Shown here one piece after another: positions 8,250 to 15,946 of a stretch of 51,706 nt of DNA (position 1 is the stretch's first letter; each line of letters opens with the position of its first letter). Made by a program: the position numbers and the translations under genes. Origin of the DNA: Viridibacillus arvi. Its GTDB lineage: Bacteria; Bacillota; Bacilli; Bacillales_A; Planococcaceae. The notes under the pieces are model-generated. The model ran no database searches. It was not told the DNA's origin and saw only the letters and a program-made list of their open reading frames with translations. The stretch covers positions 650,610 to 702,315 of the forward strand of contig NZ_LILB01000001.1 in the NCBI RefSeq assembly GCF_001274945.1. The letters are read 5' to 3'.

Positions 8250-9056
8250 CTAACCCCCTACCATTCTTAGCAAGAAAAAAACACCTACTACTAAAAGACT
8301 TATACCAATCACTTGATAATCTCGGTTCTCAAAATGTAATACCTTATAACGTGTACGTCCACTTCCATCACCATAAGCTCTAGCGTCGATAGCATTTGCC
8401 AAATTTTCCGCTCTTTGAATTGAAGTAAACAAAAGAGGGATTATGATAGGTATGTAACTAAGTACCTTTTTCACAAATGATTTATCTTCAAAATTAACAC
8501 CTCTCGCTTTTTGCGCTTCTATGATTTTATCCAACTCCATTACTATTGTTGGTATAAAACGTAATGTTATAGCTAGCATTAATGAAAATTGCTCGACTGG
8601 AAAACGCAATCGTTTCAATGGTTTGCAAAGTATTTCAAACCCATGAGCTAAGTCAAGTGGCTTTGTTGTTAAGGTTAGCAAAGATGTGATTAATACGAGT
8701 AAAAAAATCCGCAACACTATGCTAAATCCCTCAATAATGCTCTCTTTATATATAGATAAAATACTATACTGAAACAGTAAGTTCTCACCTTTAGTGAACA
8801 AAATATGATAGAAAACCGTAAATGCTAGAATAATTAGAATTGGCTTTAAACCCTTTAGAAAAAAGCGTAATGGAATTTGCGATAAAGTAATACAACCAAC
8901 TACTAAAAGACTAGCTAGTATATATCCTGATATATTATCTATTAATAAAAATGCAATAATGATACAAAATAAACTTATTAGTTTCGAGCGTGGATCTAGA
9001 CGATGGAAAATAGAAGATGCATCAATAAACTGTCCAATCAATACATTTTCAATCAC
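8250..9056 (-). CDS. ecfT: ECF transporter transmembrane subunit EcfT
   Basis: A 268-residue membrane protein that couples the two ATPases to a substrate-binding S-component in energy-coupling factor importers. Seen: an N-terminal FIDASSIFHRLDPRSKL typical of EcfT, four to five hydrophobic segments, and the two coupling-helix motifs QKARGVNF and NAIDARAYGDG that dock into EcfA1 and EcfA2. A last hydrophobic segment precedes RMVGG. It begins at the final bases of ecfA2 (1-base overlap). The S-component gene in the same operon is bioY, so biotin is the likely substrate, though group II EcfT can serve several S-components. Confidence 0.93.
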   Translation of the reverse strand: MIENVLIGQFIDASSIFHRLDPRSKLISLFCIIIAFLLIDNISGYILASLLVVGCITLSQIPLRFFLKGLKPILIILAFTVFYHILFTKGENLLFQYSILSIYKESIIEGFSIVLRIFLLVLITSLLTLTTKPLDLAHGFEILCKPLKRLRFPVEQFSLMLAITLRFIPTIVMELDKIIEAQKARGVNFEDKSFVKKVLSYIPIIIPLLFTSIQRAENLANAIDARAYGDGSGRTRYKVLHFENRDYQVIGISLLVVGVFFLLRMVGG

Positions 9057-9931
9057 TAAACTTCAGCCCCTTGTTTCTTAAAATAAGCTATTACTTCCCT
9101 AAGAACAACTTCTTCCTGTAAAGACTCTACTTTAATATAATCACCGAAACGTTGCTCAATTAGTTGCAGTAGTTTCACGGTATCTGGTGTATCTAATCCG
9201 AATTCCTTTAATTCATAATCATGGTTCAGAAAAAGTGAGAGCGGACTATCTAGGAAAGCGATTTCTCCATTGTTCATCACGAGTACTTCATCTGAATACT
9301 CAGCAACTTCATTCATCTCGTGTGTCACGAATATAACTGTACGGTGTCCGCCCCCAGCTTTATACCAATCATGTATTAATTGTAAAATAAGTTTACTTCC
9401 AAGTGGATCTAGTCCAGCAGTGGGTTCATCTAAAATAAGAACCTCAGGATTCATCATAAGTACAGTAGCTATCGCCACACGTCGTTTTTCTCCCCCACTT
9501 AATTGTAAAGGGGCCTTTTGAAAGTACTCTTCGGATAAGCCTACTAGTTTTATCATCTCCTTCGCTCTCTGATTGACTTCTTTCATTTCGATACCTTGAT
9601 TTTTTGGGCCAAATACTAAGTCTTTTAAGACAGTTGTTTCAAATAATTGATGTTCAGGATACTGAAATACCAATCCGATATCGGAAATAATTTGAGCTTT
9701 ACCTTTTTTTGAAAGCTCATTTACTCTTCCATTAATCAATAAATGACCAGTAGTTGGAGCTATTAAGCCTTTTAATAACTTCATTAATGTAGATTTCCCC
9801 GAACCAGTATGACCTATAACGGATATCCACTTACCAGCTTCAATTGATATATTAATATTTCGCAAGCTTTCGTAACTATTAATTGAAGAGTTCGGATAAA
9901 TATAAGAGGCTCTTTCTAACTTGATGTCCAT
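9056..9931 (-). CDS. ecfA2: ECF transporter ATPase EcfA2
   Basis: A 291-residue ABC ATPase, the second of the EcfA1/EcfA2 pair. Seen: Walker A GHTGSGKST, Q-loop VFQYPEHQLFE, signature LSGGEKRRVAIA, Walker B EVLILDEPTAGLDP and switch His FVTHEM. The C-terminal tail of about 60 residues is typical of the family. It overlaps the end of ecfA1 by 16 bases and touches ecfT, so all three should be made together. The neighbouring ligase-to-SDR genes and bioY tie it to biotin and acyl-CoA metabolism rather than to the ribosomal-protein locus where Bacillus ecfA1A2T usually sits. Confidence 0.93.
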   Translation of the reverse strand: MDIKLERASYIYPNSSINSYESLRNINISIEAGKWISVIGHTGSGKSTLMKLLKGLIAPTTGHLLINGRVNELSKKGKAQIISDIGLVFQYPEHQLFETTVLKDLVFGPKNQGIEMKEVNQRAKEMIKLVGLSEEYFQKAPLQLSGGEKRRVAIATVLMMNPEVLILDEPTAGLDPLGSKLILQLIHDWYKAGGGHRTVIFVTHEMNEVAEYSDEVLVMNNGEIAFLDSPLSLFLNHDYELKEFGLDTPDTVKLLQLIEQRFGDYIKVESLQEEVVLREVIAYFKKQGAEV

Positions 9932-10731
9932 AAATAATCAACAACCCCTTCCAAAGTCATTACCTGTTCTGGTACTTTAATGCCCGTTGAACGTAAGCGT
10001 TGTTTTAATTTCAAAGCAAGCGGGACTTCCAATTCATTACTTTCAATATTATTATTAAAAATAGATGCAGGTGTACCATCCGCCACAATAAGACCATCTT
10101 TTAAAACAAGTACCCTTGTTGCCACTAGTACTTCTTCCATGTGATGAGTAATGTGAATGATAGTAATCCCTTCTGTATGTAGTTGTTGCATAAGTGTAAT
10201 AATATTCTGCCTACCTTCTGGATCTAGCATAGCTGTTGATTCATCAAATACAATATATTTTGGCTTCATAGCTAATATTGCTGCTATTGCCACACGTTGT
10301 TTTTGACCACCTGAAAGCTTATGAGGTTCTAATCCTTTATACGAAAGCATTTCAACCTTCTTTAATGCATCTTCAGCAATTGATTTCATTTTGTCTGGAT
10401 CTACCCCAATATTCTCTAAACCAAAAATAACTTCATCAAAAACTGTCGTTGTTATAAATTGATCTTCAGGATTTTGAAAAATCAAACCTACAAGTCTTCT
10501 AATCTCTCTTAAACTTTTTGGCATTTGCGTTATTACCCCATCAACCAAAACTTTACCGAGATGAGGTTGGATAAGCCCATTCGCCAATTTTGATAGATTC
10601 GATTTTCCAGAGCCATTTGGACCTACGATCGCTAGAAATTCACCCTTATTAATTTGTAATGAAATATTTTTCAATACTAAATGCTGTCCATATGCAAATG
10701 ACACATTATCAAAACTTAGCAAATCATGCAC
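9916..10731 (-). CDS. ecfA1: ECF transporter ATPase EcfA1
   Basis: A 271-residue ABC ATPase. Seen: Walker A GPNGSGKSN (Asn where Thr is usual after the Ser), Q-loop LIFQNPEDQF, signature LSGGQKQRVAIA, and Walker B YIVFDESTAMLDP, whose TAMLDP ending is characteristic of EcfA1 as opposed to TAGLDP in EcfA2. The switch region is HITHHM. GAGGGTGC precedes the ATG, 17 bases after the SDR stop. It hydrolyses ATP with EcfA2 to drive release of vitamin from the S-component. Confidence 0.93.
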   Translation of the reverse strand: MHDLLSFDNVSFAYGQHLVLKNISLQINKGEFLAIVGPNGSGKSNLSKLANGLIQPHLGKVLVDGVITQMPKSLREIRRLVGLIFQNPEDQFITTTVFDEVIFGLENIGVDPDKMKSIAEDALKKVEMLSYKGLEPHKLSGGQKQRVAIAAILAMKPKYIVFDESTAMLDPEGRQNIITLMQQLHTEGITIIHITHHMEEVLVATRVLVLKDGLIVADGTPASIFNNNIESNELEVPLALKLKQRLRSTGIKVPEQVMTLEGVVDYLWTSS

Positions 10732-10748
10732 CCTCTTTTTATTAATCT

Positions 10749-11558
10749 CTAATAACTAACTATTTTTTTAAATTCTTCTATTGAAAGTTCTGTATGTAAG
10801 GGCTTTTCCCAAATACCGATTTTTGAACCATTGACCGAAAAAACTTTACCAGTTACAGTACTGCTATTACTAGCTAATAAAGTGGCTAAATTTGCTACAT
10901 CTTCAGGTGAGCCTATTTTCCAATAATCCGGAAACTCTTTATTCTCTTCCTTGCACCTTCTTTGAATACGTTCAATGACCGGTTTTGTCATATCTGTTAA
11001 AGCGGCTGGTGCTATTGCATTAACTCGAATGTCATAACGTTTTAATTCTTCTGCTAATGTAAATGTGATTCCTAAAATACCAGCTTTTGCTGCACTATAA
11101 TTTACTTGACCAACTGTTCCTATTAAGCCCGCAGTTGATGTCAAATTAATAATACATCCCCCTTCCCCCCGACTTTTTAAATGTTGAACCGCTGCCCTTG
11201 TACACGCAAAAGTGCCTGTCAAATGGACGTCTAGAACTTCTTTCCAAGATTGGTCTGACATTTTCACAAGCAATTGATCTCTCGTTATACCTGCATTATT
11301 AATGAGAATATCTAGTTTGCCAAAATTCTCAATAGTTTTATTTACAATTCGTTCAGCACCAACAATTGAAGCAACACTCTCACAAATTCCAATTGCTTGT
11401 CCGCCTCTTGTTTTAATATCATCTACTACGGCTTTAACATCATTTGCATTAGTACCATTCACGGCAATTAAAGCACCTTCTTTAGCCATCTGAATTGCCA
11501 TACTTCTACCAATTCCTCTTGTAGAACCCGTTATTAATACTACTTGTTCTAATAGCAA
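10749..11558 (-). CDS. SDR-family 3-oxoacyl reductase (FabG-like)
   Basis: A short-chain dehydrogenase of 269 residues, likely an NAD(P)H-dependent 3-oxoacyl-CoA/ACP reductase. Seen: cofactor motif TGSTRGIG, NNAGITRD, the catalytic Ser in INLTSTAG, and NYSAAKAG with Tyr and Lys. I choose the TTG at 11558, since GGAGG that also encodes the end of the upstream MaoC gene lies 8 bases before it and the gene then starts 4 bases after that stop. An ATG further upstream would overlap. It is longer than FabG (about 246) with a C-terminal extension after VNGSKIGIW. Between a HadAB-like pair and a thiolase, a ketoreductase step fits. Confidence 0.87.
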   Translation of the reverse strand: MLLEQVVLITGSTRGIGRSMAIQMAKEGALIAVNGTNANDVKAVVDDIKTRGGQAIGICESVASIVGAERIVNKTIENFGKLDILINNAGITRDQLLVKMSDQSWKEVLDVHLTGTFACTRAAVQHLKSRGEGGCIINLTSTAGLIGTVGQVNYSAAKAGILGITFTLAEELKRYDIRVNAIAPAALTDMTKPVIERIQRRCKEENKEFPDYWKIGSPEDVANLATLLASNSSTVTGKVFSVNGSKIGIWEKPLHTELSIEEFKKIVSY

Positions 11559-11562
11559 TTCT

Positions 11563-11961
11563 TCACCCTCCAACATTTGTAAATTGGATAACACCTATAA
11601 TTGCTATTTTCCCATTTTCTATAGTTACCTCTATTTTAATTGTAATAAAATCTAGGTCTTCATCTATTACTACATATGAAATAGTTAAAAGTTCACCAAC
11701 CAATACAGGGTGAAGAAATTTCGTTTCATAAGAGACAACAAAGCTAGTTGGAAAAACAACAGACAATCTACTTTCTGCTATTCCCATTACAAGCATCCCA
11801 TGTACAATTTCCCTTTCAAAGCCTGCTTCTACTGCACTTTGAAAATCTAAATGAATCGCATTAAAATCATTTGAAGTTTCAGCATACTTCTTTACATCAT
11901 TTGCTGAAATAATAACGCTCTCATTTTCACAAACATAATCTCCTCTTGTGAAAGCAACCAA
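11563..11961 (-). CDS. MaoC-like hydratase, catalytic (HadB/PhaJ-like)
   Basis: A 132-residue single hot-dog protein. It carries the hydratase-2 motif in SNDFNAIH, with Asp32 and His37 as the expected catalytic pair, followed by AGFEREIVHGMLVMG, which lines the substrate tunnel. This class hydrates trans-2-enoyl-CoA or dehydrates (R)-3-hydroxyacyl-thioesters. The next gene upstream encodes a partner lacking the Asp, and its stop is one base before this start, so the pair resembles mycobacterial HadA (structural) and HadB (catalytic). The gene ends within the ribosome binding site of the SDR gene. Confidence 0.85.
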   Translation of the reverse strand: MVAFTRGDYVCENESVIISANDVKKYAETSNDFNAIHLDFQSAVEAGFEREIVHGMLVMGIAESRLSVVFPTSFVVSYETKFLHPVLVGELLTISYVVIDEDLDFITIKIEVTIENGKIAIIGVIQFTNVGG

Positions 11962-12405
11962 TTATTCCACCTCATTTCCTTGAAATTCTCGTAAAATCAA
12001 AGTTGTTTCTGATGTGAAAGATAACTCATCATTTTGATAACCTTCAAGTACATGTTTCAAAATCCAAAGAACCCCTGTAGAACCTTGCTTTTTCTTCACT
12101 TCTTTTAAATAGATTTTGCATATATATGTATCTCCTGCAACAATGGGTTTTAAATAGTTAAACTTTTGTTCTCCATGTATTAACGGCACATCCAATTGAT
12201 CAAGCCAATCTAATTTCGCTAATTGCCAAAATAATATAGGATATGTTGGAGGAGCTAGAAGATCAGGAAATCCAGCATTTTTTGCTTTATGCACATCAAA
12301 ATGTAATGGGTTTTTATTTTGTATACTTCTCGCAAAGTTTTGAATATCCTGATGCTTAACAGTTACATAAAAAAAATCTGAAGTCATTCCAGCTTTAAAA
12401 GACAT
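11962..12405 (-). CDS. MaoC N-terminal-type dehydratase subunit (HadA-like)
   Basis: A 147-residue hot-dog protein resembling the MaoC_dehydrat_N/FAS1-like dehydratase domain. It has the His-containing NKNPLHFDVHKAKNAGF but Lys replaces the catalytic Asp of the usual D-x-N-P-x-H motif, followed by LLAPPTYPILFWQLAKL. Such degenerate subunits bind the acyl chain and pair with a catalytic partner; the next gene downstream is that partner. ATG 12405 lies two bases after the thiolase stop. Function as the non-catalytic half of an (R)-3-hydroxyacyl dehydratase is inferred from motif and pairing. Confidence 0.8.
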   Translation of the reverse strand: MSFKAGMTSDFFYVTVKHQDIQNFARSIQNKNPLHFDVHKAKNAGFPDLLAPPTYPILFWQLAKLDWLDQLDVPLIHGEQKFNYLKPIVAGDTYICKIYLKEVKKKQGSTGVLWILKHVLEGYQNDELSFTSETTLILREFQGNEVE

Positions 12406-12407
12406 GG

Positions 12408-13565
12408 CTAGTTCACCCCTTCAAATAATGTTGCGAGTCCTTGTCCTCCACCAATCCCCAAAGTAGCAATTGCTTTTTTTATAGGTTTTTTCTGCATTTG
12501 AGCGAACAAACGTGTAACTAATATAGCTCCCGATGCACCATAAGGATGACCTAATGCAATAGCTCCTCCTCCCGCATTTACTTTTGTTGTTGATATGTTC
12601 AAACATTTTAACGAGGCCAGTACTTGCGATGCAAAAGCTTCATTAAATTCAATTTGTTCAATTGAATTTATATGTAATTGATTTCTGACTAATAATTTCT
12701 CAACAGCGGGAACTGGACCTATCCCTAAATAATTCGGATCTACTCCAGCTGCAACGGCATCAACGAATTTCATAACTGGCTGCAAACCAAGTTCCCTACA
12801 TTTATCTCCTGACATCAGTAATACAACAGCTGCTCCATCGTTTACTGGACATGCATTGCCTGCAGTTACAATACCATCTTCTTTGAAAATCGGTTTCAGT
12901 GTTGCAAGCTTTTCAATATTTGTTGTTCTCCGTGGGCATTCATCTTCTAATACAGTAACGATTTCATTTTTGGATTTATATATTATCGGTACAATCTCTG
13001 TCGAAAAATCTGTTGCAAGCGCCTTTTGATGGCTATCAAGTGCATAACTATCCATTTCTTCACGTGAAATGTTGTATTTCTCAGCTACATTTTCAGCTGC
13101 TATACCCATTTCAGGATCACCGATAGTATCTGGCGAAAATTTTGAACGCATATATATTTCTGGAGCACTATTACTATACAGAGATAAAGGTTTCTTCATA
13201 CGCCAAGGCGCTCTACTTACACTCTCTACTCCTCCAGCTAAGTACATATGACCCGCACCACTTTGAATGAGACGAGCTGCTATATTAATTGCTTCTAATC
13301 CAGACCCACATTGACGATCCACAGTGACTCCAGGGACTTCAATAGGTAGATTTGCTGTTAGTAAGGCAAGGCGCGCTATATTACCACCTGGTCCAATTGT
13401 ATTCCCTATAATGACATCATCAATTTCTTTAACTGGTATATTGTACTCACTCACCATATTTTGAATTACTTGTGCTAACAAATCCTCCGGTTCAATGTCC
13501 TTTAAGACACCGCCAAGTTTGCCGATTGGACTTCGTTTAGCTAGTACGATAAACGCTTCTGCCAT
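12408..13565 (-). CDS. yhfS: Thiolase family protein, YhfS-like, lacking second Cys
   Basis: A 385-residue thiolase that condenses or cleaves acyl-CoA with acetyl-CoA/CoA. Seen: nucleophile Cys86 in VDRQCGSGLEAI, NEAFASQ, and His340 in GGGAIALGHPYGASGA. In the C-terminal loop where canonical thiolases read ATLCIGGG, this one reads ATLGIGGG, so the proton-shuttling Cys (Cys378 in Zoogloea thiolase) is Gly370. The DNA (GGG codon at 12456-12458) is unambiguous. The gene sits 4 bases after the ligase stop. B. subtilis yhfS lies with yhfT and a BioY gene in the predicted BirA regulon, which matches this order. Activity may be altered or confined to one direction. Confidence 0.85.
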   Translation of the reverse strand: MAEAFIVLAKRSPIGKLGGVLKDIEPEDLLAQVIQNMVSEYNIPVKEIDDVIIGNTIGPGGNIARLALLTANLPIEVPGVTVDRQCGSGLEAINIAARLIQSGAGHMYLAGGVESVSRAPWRMKKPLSLYSNSAPEIYMRSKFSPDTIGDPEMGIAAENVAEKYNISREEMDSYALDSHQKALATDFSTEIVPIIYKSKNEIVTVLEDECPRRTTNIEKLATLKPIFKEDGIVTAGNACPVNDGAAVVLLMSGDKCRELGLQPVMKFVDAVAAGVDPNYLGIGPVPAVEKLLVRNQLHINSIEQIEFNEAFASQVLASLKCLNISTTKVNAGGGAIALGHPYGASGAILVTRLFAQMQKKPIKKAIATLGIGGGQGLATLFEGVN

Positions 13566-13569
13566 ATTA

Positions 13570-15045
13570 TCAAACCTCCACTATCTGTTTTTGCATTTTA
13601 TCCCTAGCAATTTTCCCGCTACCCGTATATTGAAAATCCTTTACTGACTTTATAATTTGCGGTATTTTATAAGTTGCTAAATGCTTCCTGCAATATTCTT
13701 TAATTTGTAAATGTGACAGCTCTTTATTCGATTTCCATTGAATGATGGCAACGATTTTTTCACCCCAATACGTATCAGGGTGACCATATACCATAACTTC
13801 AGATACTTCATCTAACGAGCATAATACATCCTCAATTTCCTCTGGAAATACATTTAGCCCACCTGTTATCATCATATTTTTTGCTCTACCTACAATGTAT
13901 AAATAACCTTCTCTATCCTTTAAAGCATAATCTCCAAGTGCTAACCAACTTCCTTGCAATACTTTGTCCGTCTCTATTTCATTTTTAAAATAGCAATCAA
14001 AAATCATATCACTTGAAACAAATAATTGACCTATCTCACCAGTTTCTACTTCGGTTCCATCATCATGACGAATTGAAATCTTTACATTTGGAAAAGGCTT
14101 ACCTACTGATTTTGGTTTAATGATTTGTTCAGCAGCTGGTAAATACGCAATATAACTTGCTTCAGAAGATCCGTAAAACTCGAAAACATCACTATTGCTA
14201 AATAATTTCAAGACTTCTAATTTAGACTCCTCAGTCCATTTTGCTCCAGAGGAAATAATAGATTTAGGTTCAAAAAAGTTGACTGTATGTTTTCTTAAAT
14301 AAGAAAGTAGTCCTTCTATCATCGTTGGCACTAAATAGAGCACTGTATTTTCAACTCTTTGCATTACTTGCACTACCTTTACCGGAGAAAATTTATCAAT
14401 TAATTGGAAGGTAGCCCCTATGAATAGCGTATTAAAAGCGGCGAAAAGTGACATAGAATGTACGAGAGGTCCCGGTGCAATAACGTGGTCTTGTTGTTTC
14501 ATTAAAAATGCATCTTTTGTTGCATAACAACTTTCAATCCACGAATGGTGAGAACGGACGAAACCTTTTGGATCACCTGTTGTACCAGATGTAAATCCTA
14601 TGAATAGTGTCGTTGGTTGATGTAATATGGTAGGAATTCTTGTACTATATCGCTGTCTCCACTCAATATAATTTCCCCCTACAACAATGACAGGATAATG
14701 TACATTCATTACCTTTCCCTTAAATTCCTCATCAATAAAAAGTACTGTTGGTTCACAAACACTTAGTACATAGCTAATCTCCTTATCACTCCATTTTGGA
14801 TCCATAGGAATAGGTATGTAACCTGCAGAAATCGCGCCTAGGAAAACTTCAAGAAATTCCACTTTATTGTTCATGAAAATTGCTACTTTATTATTTTTTT
14901 CGGTACTTATACTTAATAGACCATTGCCAACTTGATGGATACAATTGATAAAGTCTTTATATGTAATGACAATCTCGTTATATTGAATAGCTATTTTATC
15001 AGGAGTTGTTTGTGCATAATCTCTTATTTGATCAACAATATTCAT
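13570..15045 (-). CDS. yhfT: Acyl-CoA ligase, YhfT-like, adenylate-forming
   Basis: A 491-residue class I adenylate-forming enzyme that activates a carboxylic acid as acyl-AMP and then acyl-CoA. Seen: phosphate-binding loop FTSGTTGDPKGF, the adenine-site FEFYGSSEASY, LGDYALKDREGYLYIVGRAKNMMITGG hinge region, and C-terminal GSGKIARDKM with the catalytic Lys. Its acid substrate cannot be read from sequence. GCGAGG precedes the ATG. The gene follows bioY by 73 bases, a gap containing a hairpin that could attenuate read-through. Context suggests an acid linked to biotin synthesis or a fatty acid. Confidence 0.87.
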   Translation of the reverse strand: MNIVDQIRDYAQTTPDKIAIQYNEIVITYKDFINCIHQVGNGLLSISTEKNNKVAIFMNNKVEFLEVFLGAISAGYIPIPMDPKWSDKEISYVLSVCEPTVLFIDEEFKGKVMNVHYPVIVVGGNYIEWRQRYSTRIPTILHQPTTLFIGFTSGTTGDPKGFVRSHHSWIESCYATKDAFLMKQQDHVIAPGPLVHSMSLFAAFNTLFIGATFQLIDKFSPVKVVQVMQRVENTVLYLVPTMIEGLLSYLRKHTVNFFEPKSIISSGAKWTEESKLEVLKLFSNSDVFEFYGSSEASYIAYLPAAEQIIKPKSVGKPFPNVKISIRHDDGTEVETGEIGQLFVSSDMIFDCYFKNEIETDKVLQGSWLALGDYALKDREGYLYIVGRAKNMMITGGLNVFPEEIEDVLCSLDEVSEVMVYGHPDTYWGEKIVAIIQWKSNKELSHLQIKEYCRKHLATYKIPQIIKSVKDFQYTGSGKIARDKMQKQIVEV

Positions 15046-15083
15046 AGAATTACCTCGCTATATAAACTAAATATTTCGGAAAA

Positions 15084-15111
15084 TAAGAGGAGAAGTTCTT
15101 GTCTCCTCTTA
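15084..15111 (-). terminator. Intercistronic hairpin between bioY and the ligase gene
   Basis: TAAGAGGAGA pairs perfectly with TCTCCTCTTA over an 8-base loop, followed on the minus strand by a short run ATTTTCC. This may partly terminate transcription after bioY, giving more BioY than downstream enzymes, or stabilise the bioY mRNA 3' end. Confidence 0.55.
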
Positions 15112-15118
15112 CTTGTTT

Positions 15119-15697
15119 TTAATTGGAATACTGCATATTTTGTGTTAATATAGGAGTTTTTTTCTTTATAGGACTCACAGCTTTTAACTGAACTGCAATC
15201 ATTGCAGCAACTACTGCTTTAATCGAATCTCCAGGTAAGAATACAATCGCTCCTGTAATACTTGCCCAAATAGACGTGTCAGTCATAATAGCCATTACCG
15301 GTGCTCCAATGATATTAATTAGTAGAACACCTCCAACAAAGTTTACTATTATCAACTTCCACAATTTCATATTGTCCCAAAATTTTTCTGTTAAATATCC
15401 GATAGCGAAAGCTGCGATTGGCCAACTAATCAAATAACCAACTGATGGTCCCATAAAAACTGAAAGACCCCCTCTTCCACCTGATAAAAGTGGAGTACCT
15501 AACGCAACTAATACTAGAAAAACTAAGACACTTAAAGTGCCTACTTTACGCCCTAAAAAGCTTCCTGCAAGCATAATACCTAAAGTTTGTGCTGTAATCG
15601 GTACAGGTATAAATGAAATAGGTATCGGTGGAATAAGTCCTAGAACTGCAATTACAGCAGCAAATAGAGCGGCCATCACCATATCTTTTGTATTCAA
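15119..15697 (-). CDS. bioY: Biotin transporter S-component BioY
   Basis: A 192-residue integral membrane protein with about six hydrophobic segments. Diagnostic BioY features: PPIPISFIPVPITAQTLGIMLAG near the N-terminus, GTPLLSGGRGGLSVFMGPSVGYLISWP in the middle, and a late GDSIKAVVAAMIA with Asp and Lys for biotin. It captures biotin with high affinity and needs EcfA1A2T, encoded downstream, for efficient uptake. The start is TTG 15697 with GGAGATGA upstream; an out-of-frame ATG three bases earlier is not used. It is the first gene after a BirA-like operator, so it should be repressed when biotin is plentiful. Confidence 0.95.
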   Translation of the reverse strand: MNTKDMVMAALFAAVIAVLGLIPPIPISFIPVPITAQTLGIMLAGSFLGRKVGTLSVLVFLVLVALGTPLLSGGRGGLSVFMGPSVGYLISWPIAAFAIGYLTEKFWDNMKLWKLIIVNFVGGVLLINIIGAPVMAIMTDTSIWASITGAIVFLPGDSIKAVVAAMIAVQLKAVSPIKKKTPILTQNMQYSN

Positions 15698-15834
15698 TCA
15701 TTTCATCTCCGTTATAGTAGATTTATGTACAATTCTCACATCGTCGACTATGTGAATAATTTCAAAGCGCTTTGATGAGTCGTGAACGACATCAAGAGAA
15801 TACTATTTGATGGTGATTATCGTACACAATTATG
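15698..15834 (-). promoter_or_regulatory. Structured leader of the bioY operon
   Basis: The 5' leader (~130 bases) of bioY holds three inverted repeats: a 20-bp dyad TCACAT...ATGTGA (15736-15755, two mismatched pairs), a perfect 14-bp palindrome TCAAAGCGCTTTGA (15762-15775) that resembles a cre site except for swapped outer G/C, and a hairpin TGATG..TCGT-GA-ACGACATCA (15773-15794). None matches a riboswitch I know. They could be extra operators or RNA structure. Confidence 0.5.
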
Positions 15835-15890
15835 ATATTAAAACTTTTACTTCTTTTTGTAAACCTATTTTTTATTTTAGGTTAACACAA
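15835..15890 (-). promoter_or_regulatory. BirA-like operator over bioY promoter
   Basis: TGTAAACC (15858-15865) and GGTTAACA (15880-15887) are inverted half-sites 14 bases apart, fitting the Firmicute BirA consensus TGTTAAC-N15/16-GTTAACA; flanking T/A bases extend the symmetry. On the minus strand the -35 box TTTACA (15863-15858) lies in the operator, followed by a 17-base spacer and -10 TAATAT (15840-15835). BirA with biotinoyl-AMP would therefore cover the -35 box. Confidence 0.8.
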
Positions 15891-15900
15891 AATTATTCAT

Positions 15901-15937
15901 AAAAAAACCTAAGCCAAATTTCCTTGGCTTAGGTTTT
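15901..15937 (-). terminator. Terminator of the NSS transporter gene
   Basis: AAAACCTAAGCCAA pairs with TTGGCTTAGGTTTT around a 6-base loop; the minus strand continues with a T-run (A7 on the plus strand at 15901). It isolates the NSS gene from the bioY promoter just downstream. Confidence 0.85.
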
Positions 15938-15946
15938 CTAATACAG

